Positions 28,752-35,376 of a stretch of 64,000 nt of DNA are shown here, piece after piece. The first letter of the stretch is position 1. Each line of letters opens with the position of its first letter. The notes beneath the pieces were generated by a model, which was not told where the DNA came from, did no database searches, and was given only the letters and a program-made list of their open reading frames with translations. The translations under genes and the position numbers were made by a program. The stretch comes from Gemmatimonadota bacterium (GTDB lineage: Bacteria; Gemmatimonadota; Gemmatimonadetes; Gemmatimonadales; Gemmatimonadaceae): assembly GCA_026387915.1 (NCBI GenBank), contig JAPLKS010000018.1, positions 62,001 to 126,000 of the forward strand, in the 5' to 3' direction.

Positions 28752-29127
28752 CGGTCAATCCGGTCAGCTGAAGAATGACCGCCCGTAGCTGCTCTGGGCG
28801 GAAAGGCTTGTGCACGAATCCCGCGCCAAGCCGGTGAATGAGGTTGATGCGTGACTCGCTCCCCTCGGTCGACACGACGATGACGGCGACATTCGCCGTC
28901 TCAGGATTGCCGCGAATCTCACCGAGCAGTTCTTCACCGTTCATACGCGGCATGTTGAGGTCGAGGAGCACGAGGTCGACCCAGTGTTCCTGGATGCACT
29001 CAAGCCCAGCCTGGCCGTCTGCCGCCTGATAGACCTCGCCAATCGCCACGCCGCTGAGCTTCAGCGTGCGGAGCACCATCGTGCGCATCACGGCGCTGTC
29101 ATCGACAATCAGAACATTCAATGCCAT
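28699..29127 (-). CDS. cheY: CheY-type response regulator
   Basis: 142 aa. It is a single receiver domain: Asp9-Asp10 (VDDSAVMR), phospho-acceptor Asp56 (VLLDLNMPRMNG), the conserved Thr/Ser in VVSTEGSES and Lys in FVHKPFRPEQL. About 18 Ser/Thr/Asp-rich residues extend beyond the domain and are encoded by the region shared with cheX. It would carry the CheA signal to the motility apparatus. It starts 1 nt after the cheD stop. Confidence 0.93.
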   Translation of the reverse strand: MALNVLIVDDSAVMRTMVLRTLKLSGVAIGEVYQAADGQAGLECIQEHWVDLVLLDLNMPRMNGEELLGEIRGNPETANVAVIVVSTEGSESRINLIHRLGAGFVHKPFRPEQLRAVILQLTGLTDDANETSAVTSDSSSDF

Positions 29128-29128
29128 C

Positions 29129-29662
29129 TCAGCCTCCTGCTGCTTTCATGGCGATTTCGCGCCCGTTCACCTTGAGCATCACATCTCCCGTGGCGACATC
29201 CATCATCAATGTGCGCGGCTGGCGCGATCCGCCGACTTCTGACGCCGCAATCATGACTCCATTTTTCCAAAACAGCTTGCGCAGCGCCGCGAAGTTCCGC
29301 TTGCCGATCTGAAAACGATCGTCGTCTTCGTTCTCTCCCTGGTGCGCCCCGCCCGCCACCATCACGACCATGCGCTCCTTCTTGGCGCCCAGCGCATAGC
29401 ACGCTTTGAACAACTGGGGGATCCCGGTGTCCACGAACATCGCCGGATTCGCGGCGGCCTTGGCCGCGTCGATCGATGCCTCCGGCATCATCACGTGCAA
29501 CAGCCCGCCGACGCGGGCAATCGGGTCGTGGATTGCCACCGCGAGGCAACTGCCGAGGGCATACGTGATCAAGCGGTCGGTCGGTTCAGCCGAGCAACGC
29601 ATATCGGCCATGCCCACGACCAGATCTCGCTCGCGCCGCAGACTCAGGGCGGGGCTGGTCAC
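29129..29662 (-). CDS. cheD: Chemoreceptor glutamine deamidase CheD
   Basis: 177 aa. CheD deamidates receptor glutamines and, in CheC/CheX systems, interacts with the phosphatase. The catalytic Cys39 (YALGSCLAVAI) and His56 (GGLLHVMMP) are present, with Thr79 in FVDTGIPQL as the third member. ERMVVMVAGGAHQGE and RDVATGDV-like MMDVATGDVMLKVNGRE complete the family pattern. The gene overlaps cheR by 4 nt (ATGA). Its presence beside cheX suggests a Bacillus/Thermotoga-style adaptation module. Confidence 0.93.
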   Translation of the reverse strand: MTSPALSLRRERDLVVGMADMRCSAEPTDRLITYALGSCLAVAIHDPIARVGGLLHVMMPEASIDAAKAAANPAMFVDTGIPQLFKACYALGAKKERMVVMVAGGAHQGENEDDDRFQIGKRNFAALRKLFWKNGVMIAASEVGGSRQPRTLMMDVATGDVMLKVNGREIAMKAAGG

Positions 29663-30480
29663 GCCTTCACGTACACGGCCGGCGCCCGGTAGGCGTAGCT
29701 GTGTTCCACCGCGTGGAGCGTTTCCGAATGCCCGATGAAGAGCGTGCCACCGGGAGCGAGTAAATCGTAATACCGGTTCACCAGCCGCTCCTGCGTTTTT
29801 CGGTCAAAGTAGATCATCACGTTGCGGCAAAAAATCACATCAAACGGTCCGCGCATGGGCCATTCATCCATCAGGTTGAGGCGCGCGAACTTCACGAGCG
29901 AACGCAGCGACTCGCGCACGCGAAACCGTTTCCCGTCTGCGTCGCTCCGTGCCGGCTCGAAGTACCGCTGCACTAGGGCCGGATCGACATCGGCCAGCGT
30001 TTCGGGCAAATACAGCGCCTCGCGAGCCTTGGTGAGCACGCGCGCCGAAATATCTGTGGCGAGCATCTGCACATTCGGCTTGCCGCCGGTGGCCTCGGCG
30101 AGCACCATGCCAATGGTGTACGGTTCCTCGCCTGTCGAACACCCGGCGCTCCAAATGCGCAGCGTGCGCCCGCCCGACTCCGGCAGAATGCGATCGCGGA
30201 GATACTCGAAGTGCGCATTCTCGCGAAAGAAATTCGTCTTGTTCGTCGTGAGGCGGTCCACCATCTCCGCGAGTTCGGCCGAATCGCGTTCCGCGAGATC
30301 GAGATAGTCGCTGTATTTGCCGAGCCCGAGTTCGCGCATCCGTTTGGACAGGCGGGACGAGACGAGGCCTTCTTTGCCGTCGGTCATCGAAATGCCGGCG
30401 ACATCGTACACAATCGCACAGGCGCGACGGAAATCGTCGCTCCCGAGCGTCCCTAGCACTGTCGGCGCGATTCCAGTCAT
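29659..30480 (-). CDS. cheR: Chemotaxis protein methyltransferase CheR
   Basis: 273 aa. It methylates glutamates of chemoreceptors using SAM. The N-terminal four-helix domain contains LSKRMRELGLGKYSDYL and the motif LTTNKTNFFRENAHFEYL. The SAM domain has RIWSAGCSTGEEPYTIGM, LATDISARVLTKAREALY and VIFCRNVMIYFDRKTQ. The end is GGTLFIGHSETL. The ATG at 30480 is chosen by homology; upstream in-frame sequence is not family-like. It lies 10 bp after cheW. Confidence 0.95.
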   Translation of the reverse strand: MTGIAPTVLGTLGSDDFRRACAIVYDVAGISMTDGKEGLVSSRLSKRMRELGLGKYSDYLDLAERDSAELAEMVDRLTTNKTNFFRENAHFEYLRDRILPESGGRTLRIWSAGCSTGEEPYTIGMVLAEATGGKPNVQMLATDISARVLTKAREALYLPETLADVDPALVQRYFEPARSDADGKRFRVRESLRSLVKFARLNLMDEWPMRGPFDVIFCRNVMIYFDRKTQERLVNRYYDLLAPGGTLFIGHSETLHAVEHSYAYRAPAVYVKA

Positions 30481-30490
30481 GGGATAGTGA

Positions 30491-30988
30491 TCAGTCCACG
30501 TTGGCCGACGCCGCGGTGACCGCGACGATTTCATCCGTTGAGAGCACGCGGTCGATGTCGAGCAACAGGCGCACGCGGCCGGCAGCTTTGCCAATGCCAA
30601 GGATGTAGTCCGTTGGCACGTCGGCACCAAACGACGGCGCCGGCTCAATGTCGCCCTGGGTAATCGTCGTCACTTCGCTGACCTGATCGACGACGAGTCC
30701 CATCTGCGTCCCCTGTACGGCCACCACGATAATGCACGAGGTCTCGGTGTCTTCGATGCCCGGCATGCCGAAGCGCAAGCGGAGATCCAGCACTGGGATC
30801 ACCTTGCCGCGCAGGTTGATCACGCCACGGATATGGTGGGGTGTCCGCGGAATGCGCGTCGCCGGCATCATACCGAGAATTTCGTGCACGCTCAGGATTT
30901 GAATGCCATACTCCTCGCCCGCGAGGACGAAGGTGAGGTACTTGCCGCCCAACTGGGCGAGCGCGGCGGTCGGGGTCAGGGTGCTCAT
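30491..30988 (-). CDS. cheW: Chemotaxis coupling protein CheW
   Basis: 165 aa. CheW bridges receptors and CheA. The two SH3-like beta barrels are recognisable from KYLTFVLAGEEYGIQILSVH, the conserved RGVINLRGKVIPVLDLRLRF and GLVVDQVSEV, with the C-terminal YILGIGKAAGRVRLLLDIDRVL. The ATG at 30988 gives about 15 residues before the first strand; an ATG at 31024 is a longer option. An 89-bp gap separates it from cheA. Confidence 0.94.
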   Translation of the reverse strand: MSTLTPTAALAQLGGKYLTFVLAGEEYGIQILSVHEILGMMPATRIPRTPHHIRGVINLRGKVIPVLDLRLRFGMPGIEDTETSCIIVVAVQGTQMGLVVDQVSEVTTITQGDIEPAPSFGADVPTDYILGIGKAAGRVRLLLDIDRVLSTDEIVAVTAASANVD

Positions 30989-31077
30989 AGGTGAATCCGT
31001 AGTTGACGAGAAGTCGGCCAGCATGGCGACATCACTCGCGTCGCCGAAGGGAAAGAGTTGTGAGGGGGGAACAGTTG

Positions 31078-33174
31078 TTACGCAATCGATCGACGGTCCT
31101 GCGCCATCGGGGTCTCGTCCTCGTTGCCTGCGGTACGGCCGAGCTGAATGATCTGCGCGACATCGAGAATCAGCCCGACTCGGCCATCGCCGAGAATCGC
31201 GCCACCCGACACACCGGGCACCGCATCCAGGCCTCGGCCAAGGGTCTTGGCCACCACTTGGTGCTGGGCAAGCAGTTCGTCCACGAGCACCGCACACTGC
31301 CGCTCGCCGTCGCCGACCAGCATCAACAGCGCCTCTTCCGGGCGCTCCTTGGCGCCCGTGATGCCAAACAACCTGTGCAGACGCACGATCGGGATCGTGG
31401 CATCGCGGAGCAGCACCATCTCCCCGCGGCCGGTGACCGTATACAGCGACTCCACCGCCGGACGGAACGAGAGCATGATGTTGATGGTCGGCACGATGTA
31501 GCGCTCGTCGCCGACCCGCACGAGCATGCCGTCCGTGATCGCCAGGGTCAGCGGGAGACGCACCGTGAACGTCGTGCCTTTGCCTTTTTCCGACGTGATG
31601 TCGATACGGCCGCGAATCTGCTCCACGTTCCGCTTGACCACGTCCATCCCGACGCCGCGGCCGGAGACGTCGGTGATCTTGTCCGCCGTCGAGAAGCCCG
31701 GAGCAAAAATCAGCTGCCAGACGTCGCCGTCCATCATCCCCTTCTCACTCTCAATGAGCCCCTTGGCGATTGCCTTGGAGATGATTTTCTCACGGTTCAG
31801 CCCGCGGCCGTCATCCTTGAGCTCCACCACAACATGGCCGCCCTGGTGAAACGCCGAGAGCTTGAGCGTGCCCTGCGCGCGCTTGCCTGCCGCTTCACGC
31901 TCCTCACGACCTTCGAGTCCGTGATCGAGCCCGTTGCGCACCATATGCACCAGCGGATCGGCGATTGCGTCCACCATGTTGCGATCGATTTCGGTGTCGT
32001 CCCCGCTCGTCACAAACTCCACCAGCTTGCCGTTCTTCTGCGCGAGATCGCGCACCAGACGGGTGAGCTTCTGGAACGTGCCCTTGAGCGGAACCATGCG
32101 CATCGACATCGACAAGTCCTGCAGATCGCGCACAATCTTGCCGGCGTGCGTGATCTTGCGGGCCAGCGCCGGATTCTTGTGCTGCGAGACGTCGGTGTCG
32201 CCGGAGATCATCGACTGCGCGATCACCAGCTCGCCCACCATGTCAATCAAGCGGTCGAGCCTGTCGGTGCGCACGCGTACCGAGAGATCCGCGTCCGGCT
32301 TGGCTTTTTGTGGTGTCTGCGAGGTGGGCGCCGACACGGCGGTCTCGAATGCCACGGCGGCGATCACCGACGCGAGTGATTCGGCCGCCGTCGGCTCGGC
32401 GGAAGCGGTCGTGGTAGCGACGGATTCCGGTTCGGCCGCTTCGGCGTCGCTCGGTTCATCCATCATCGCCGCGTCGAACACCTCGCCCGCCGCTGCGTGC
32501 TCCAACTCACGCGTTAACTCGTGGCTCCCAACGGGCGCGATCAACGCGCCGGTCTCGAGTCCCGTTTCGACGCAATCCAAAAACGCCTTGATCATGTCGG
32601 TGGACCGCAGCGAGAGATCCGCACACCGGCAGTCGTACTGGATTTCTTTGTCGCGCACCATCGAGAGCACGGACTCGGCATGGTGTGCAAAGCGCGAGAG
32701 TCCGGTCAGCCCCAAAAAGGCGCCCGTTCCCTTGATGGTATGAAACGAGCGGAACACGGTGTTCACCGACTCGACGTCGGTCGGATTCGATTCCAGCGAG
32801 AGGAGGGCTGCTTCCGCGCTGCAGAGGATGTCCCGGCTCTCCGTGATGAAGTCGCGGAGGAGCTCCACATCCATATCGTCCGGCATCGTCTCGGCGTCGG
32901 GCATCTCGACCGCAGCCGGTTCAGCGGCGCCGCCGTTCATGAGGTGCTCGATGGCGCGTCCCGCTTCGCCGAACATGATGCCGCGATGGGCCGCGGGCGA
33001 GATTTCAAGCAGATCGGCCGTGCCGGCCAGCGCCACCAACAGGGGGGTGTCCGGCAAATCGGCGCGCGCAATGAAGGCGCGCACCCCAGCCACGAACTCA
33101 GCGACGCCGGCGTTGTCCGCGGCGTCGAGTTGCATCAACTGTAGGGCGAGCGCGTCGAGTGACATATCGGGCAT
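31078..33174 (-). CDS. cheA: Chemotaxis histidine kinase CheA
   Basis: 698 aa. The HPt domain has the phospho-acceptor His145 in FRSFHTIKGTGAFLGL. It is preceded by about 100 residues of helical sequence that ordinary CheA proteins lack. A Ser/Ala/Glu-rich linker (about 235-290) leads to the dimerisation domain (RVRTDRLDRLIDMVGELVIA). The ATPase domain follows, with the N box VHMVRNGLDHGLE, the G1 motif DDGRGLN, FAPGFSTADKITDVSGRGVGMDVV and GKGTTFTVRLPLTLAI. The CheW-like P5 domain ends the protein. No CheY-binding P2 domain is obvious. Start codons at 33174 and 33165 are both possible. It is the first gene of the operon. Confidence 0.94.
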   Translation of the reverse strand: MPDMSLDALALQLMQLDAADNAGVAEFVAGVRAFIARADLPDTPLLVALAGTADLLEISPAAHRGIMFGEAGRAIEHLMNGGAAEPAAVEMPDAETMPDDMDVELLRDFITESRDILCSAEAALLSLESNPTDVESVNTVFRSFHTIKGTGAFLGLTGLSRFAHHAESVLSMVRDKEIQYDCRCADLSLRSTDMIKAFLDCVETGLETGALIAPVGSHELTRELEHAAAGEVFDAAMMDEPSDAEAAEPESVATTTASAEPTAAESLASVIAAVAFETAVSAPTSQTPQKAKPDADLSVRVRTDRLDRLIDMVGELVIAQSMISGDTDVSQHKNPALARKITHAGKIVRDLQDLSMSMRMVPLKGTFQKLTRLVRDLAQKNGKLVEFVTSGDDTEIDRNMVDAIADPLVHMVRNGLDHGLEGREEREAAGKRAQGTLKLSAFHQGGHVVVELKDDGRGLNREKIISKAIAKGLIESEKGMMDGDVWQLIFAPGFSTADKITDVSGRGVGMDVVKRNVEQIRGRIDITSEKGKGTTFTVRLPLTLAITDGMLVRVGDERYIVPTINIMLSFRPAVESLYTVTGRGEMVLLRDATIPIVRLHRLFGITGAKERPEEALLMLVGDGERQCAVLVDELLAQHQVVAKTLGRGLDAVPGVSGGAILGDGRVGLILDVAQIIQLGRTAGNEDETPMAQDRRSIA

Positions 33175-33183
33175 TTGCGTGGC

Positions 33184-33227
33184 GTGCCCTGTTCCCAAGG
33201 GAAACGGGCACGAGGGTTCCGAAACCC
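33184..33227. promoter_or_regulatory. Inverted repeats in the cheA leader
   Basis: Directly upstream of cheA, GTGCCC-TG-TTCCC (33184-33196) mirrors GGGAA-AC-GGGCAC (33199-33211), with only two internal mismatched pairs around an AA centre. A smaller perfect hairpin GGGTT-CCGA-AACCC follows at 33214-33227. No T runs follow, so operator or leader-hairpin roles are more likely than termination. Confidence 0.4.
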
Positions 33228-33256
33228 GCGTGGGGTGGCATGCTGCCTGCGAAGTG

Positions 33257-33287
33257 CACACAAAGTGAGAGGTCTACACACAAAGTG
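33257..33287. repeat. Pair of 11-bp direct repeats upstream of cheA
   Basis: CACACAAAGTG occurs at 33257-33267 and again at 33277-33287, exactly 20 bp apart, about 85-115 bp upstream of the cheA start. Spacing near two helical turns fits two protomers of an activator or repressor bound on one DNA face. No sigma-28-type or sigma-54-type promoter is evident. Confidence 0.45.
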
Positions 33288-33798
33288 TCGGAGAGTCCCC
33301 GTCGAACTTGAGCGTCCGGCCCCGGAAATTCGGCCTCAAGAGTGGGGGCAAACGGCCGAAACCACTTTTGGAGCAGTGTCACCTGACGTTTTCCCCCGGG
33401 AGCCAGCACGCAGGTCAACATCGGCCAGAGCGTGATCTGGCTGGTCATTTCGCACGTCAACTGCACGCGCAAGGCGACCTAGACGCGCGCACGTCGGTCC
33501 CCGGCACCGGCTTCCCCTCGGGGTCGGCGCGCGACGCGACCGCCGTCAGACGATCTTCTATCGCAGCTTTGAGCACCCGTACCCGAAGACCACAAATCGA
33601 TAACGAAGCGGGCGGGGGTCTTGCGCGATGTCGTGTTACGGAGCAAGAATACCGTCGTCAAGCTTTTGGAAGGCGCGCCGGGCACGGCGCGACCACGTCC
33701 CGGAGGAGCATGGCCGCATCGCACGGACCAACCGTCGAGCGACATCCGCCGCGATCGCATACTGCGACCGCCGGCTGGAGCCTCCGCCCCATCCTCGT
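33288..33798. other. Noncoding interval of about 0.5 kb
   Basis: Open frames cross this stretch but none shows conserved motifs or protein-like composition. It contains a short perfect hairpin (GCCAGA/TCTGGC, 33424-33441) and otherwise no tRNA, rRNA, RNase P, tmRNA or SRP RNA features that I can recognise. It may hold the cheA promoter (minus strand) and the promoter and leader of the HNH gene (plus strand). Confidence 0.4.
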
Positions 33799-33845
33799 CA
33801 CCCCGCACGGGCTTACTGCCCCGTCGCGGGGTGTCTTCGTTTTTG
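33799..33845 (+). terminator. Strong terminator hairpin just upstream of the HNH gene
   Basis: CACCCCGC (33799-33806) pairs with GCGGGGTG (33826-33833). The interior ACGGGC/GCCCCGT sequences extend the stem with a bulge around the loop TTACT. TCTTCGTTTTT follows. No annotated plus-strand gene ends here, so it terminates either an unannotated plus-strand RNA or the leader of the HNH gene, whose ATG is 20 nt further on. Confidence 0.75.
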
Positions 33846-33864
33846 GCCTTTTCGGCGAGGTAGC

Positions 33865-34269
33865 ATGTCTCACCGGAGCGTCAACCGCACTGCACTCCCC
33901 CGTGCACCCCGTGGCACTTCCCGCCATCACCGTCGCGTGCTCGCTCAGCAACACAAGCGGCACATCAAGCGCGCGACTTTCCGTGATTGCGCCAGGCGCT
34001 GCGTCTACTGCGGAACCTCGCTCGGACTAGAGATCGCCACGCTGGATCACGTCTACCCGCTCTCACGCGGCGGGACGCATGACCCCGGCAACCTCGTGGC
34101 CGCCTGCCAGCGCTGCAACCAATTGAAGGGCTCGCTGCTCCCAGTGGAGTTCTTCGCGCGCTATCCGTGGGCCGGCGCCAACTTCATGCGCTACGCGCGT
34201 GCGGTGCACCGGACGCTCAAACGCGGAGCACGACGGGCGGTCTCGCTCGCGTTTGCGCAGGCCGCGTAA
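33865..34269 (+). CDS. HNH endonuclease-domain protein
   Basis: 134 aa. The HNH fold carries a zinc-binding CxxC pair (CVYCG and CQRCN) around the core TLDHVYPLSRGGTHDPGNLVAA, with the catalytic-type histidine in LDHV and the Asn of the HNH motif. The first 50 residues and the C-terminal tail are very basic, suggesting nucleic-acid binding. GAGG at 33856-33859 supports the ATG at 33865; longer in-frame sequence upstream lacks conservation. HNH proteins of this small type are widespread and often of unknown role, so a nuclease function is likely but the biological process is not known. It is followed by a block of tandem repeats. Confidence 0.82.
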   Translation: MSHRSVNRTALPRAPRGTSRHHRRVLAQQHKRHIKRATFRDCARRCVYCGTSLGLEIATLDHVYPLSRGGTHDPGNLVAACQRCNQLKGSLLPVEFFARYPWAGANFMRYARAVHRTLKRGARRAVSLAFAQAA

Positions 34270-34280
34270 GCCGCGCGCGT

Positions 34281-34380
34281 CGGTTGCGGTCGGTTGCGGT
34301 CGGTTGCGGTCGGTTGCAGTCGGTTGCAGTCGGTTGCAGTCGGTTGCAGTCGGTTGCAGTCGGTTTCGGCTGTTTTCAGT
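34281..34380. repeat. 10-bp tandem repeat array
   Basis: Three perfect copies of CGGTTGCGGT (34281-34310) are followed by five perfect copies of CGGTTGCAGT (34311-34360) and then two degenerate units (34361-34380). The switch from one variant to the other at a single point suggests slippage-type expansion from two founder units. It lies between the convergent HNH and ogt genes. Confidence 0.9.
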
Positions 34381-34416
34381 CGTTTACGGTTAACCGTTAA
34401 CGGTCAACCGTAAACG
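34381..34416. repeat. Large palindrome next to the tandem array
   Basis: CGTTTACGGTT (34381-34391) and AACCGTAAACG (34406-34416) are perfect inverted arms, and the centre contains the perfect palindrome ACCGTTAACGGT (34393-34404). The downstream CGACCGACAACC is complementary to the GGTTG/CGGTCG-like sequence of the tandem array, so a long hairpin could form. No T tract is present. Confidence 0.85.
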
Positions 34417-34449
34417 ACCGACAACCATTAACGGACCACCGATACCGAC

Positions 34450-35301
34450 TCACGCACTCCGCCGCGTCGTCTCCAGCGCCAGCATCACCCGCTTTCGCTC
34501 CGGCCCCCACGCGTAGCCGCCGAGTTCCCCTGTCGAGCGAATGACCCGATGGCAGGGAATCAACCAGCTGATCGGATTGCTTCCTACCGCGCCACCCACC
34601 GCGCGCGAGGCCTTGGCGTCACCGATCGCAGCCGCGATGTCACCGTAGGTGGTCACGCCGCCGTCCGGAATCTGCAGCAAGGCGTTCCACACCTTCAACT
34701 GAAAGTTGGTGCCCTTTACGTGCAGGGCGATCGGCGCGGTCGCACGGCTCCCCGGTCGCGGAAATGCCTGCGTAGCGGCCCGCCGCGTCCCCGCTTGATC
34801 TGCTACCAGCGTCGCGCGCGGCCAGTCGTGCTTCACGCGGTCGAGCGCCTCGCGACGCGACACGGGATGCACGAAGGCCAGATGGCAAATCCCCCGTGCA
34901 GTGACCGCCACCAAGCACTCACCAAACGGCGTCGGATGAAAGCCGTACCGAACCTCCACCCCCTCGCCGCCTCGCTGATACTCGCCGGGCGTCATCGCCT
35001 CGGCGTTCACCAGCAAATCGTGCAATCGCGATGATCCCGACAACCCTGCTTCGTAGCTGCTGTCGAGTACCGTACGATCCTCGCGCAGCAGACGCTTCAC
35101 CACCTGCGCCGTGCGGTGCTGCAGGAATCGCTTGGGGCTGACGCCAGCCCAGCGCGTAAACAGTTTTTGAAAATGGGATTCGCTCAACCCCACATGCCGC
35201 GCCACGTCAGCCAGCGATGGCTGCGCGTCGCCCTGCGCATCGAGGTAGCGGATGGCCCGCTCCACGCGGGTGTAGTCGTCGAGCATCGGATCGGTCGTCA
35301 T
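34450..35301 (-). CDS. AraC-type HTH fused to O6-alkylguanine-DNA alkyltransferase
   Basis: 283 aa. The N-terminal part (about 10-105) is an AraC-family double helix-turn-helix (LADVARHVGLSESHFQKLF then GVSPKRFLQHRTAQ). The C-terminal part (about 115-280) is an alkylguanine transferase with the methyl-acceptor cysteine in SWLIPCHRVIRSTGELGGY and the DNA-binding GGVTTYGDIAAAIG. This is the Ada layout without the N-terminal zinc domain that senses methylphosphotriesters. It can therefore repair O6-methylguanine but probably cannot self-activate in the classical way. The ATG at 35301 is used; one at 35286 is an alternative. It follows nadE on the same strand. Confidence 0.92.
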   Translation of the reverse strand: MTTDPMLDDYTRVERAIRYLDAQGDAQPSLADVARHVGLSESHFQKLFTRWAGVSPKRFLQHRTAQVVKRLLREDRTVLDSSYEAGLSGSSRLHDLLVNAEAMTPGEYQRGGEGVEVRYGFHPTPFGECLVAVTARGICHLAFVHPVSRREALDRVKHDWPRATLVADQAGTRRAATQAFPRPGSRATAPIALHVKGTNFQLKVWNALLQIPDGGVTTYGDIAAAIGDAKASRAVGGAVGSNPISWLIPCHRVIRSTGELGGYAWGPERKRVMLALETTRRSA

Positions 35302-35376
35302 GCGGGGCTCAGAGTGAATGACGAACGAACGGTACGGCAGGGCGGGGAGGAGCTCAATCCGATTCTTGCGATGCCC

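Noticed and set aside
33690..33730. Sequence CCCGGAGGAGC reminiscent of the SRP RNA loop
   Set aside because: The conserved asymmetric-loop bases and flanking helix of bacterial SRP RNA are not present.
33308..34030. 240-codon frame upstream of and overlapping the HNH gene
   Set aside because: No conserved motif, compositionally biased, and it conflicts with the well-supported HNH frame.
34281..34360. CRISPR-like array
   Set aside because: Units are 10 bp and contiguous with no spacers, and no cas genes are present.
34167..34400. Repeat-encoded peptide across the tandem array (SVAVGC repeats)
   Set aside because: Produced simply by translating a 10-bp tandem repeat; it overlaps the HNH 3' end and has no independent start signal.
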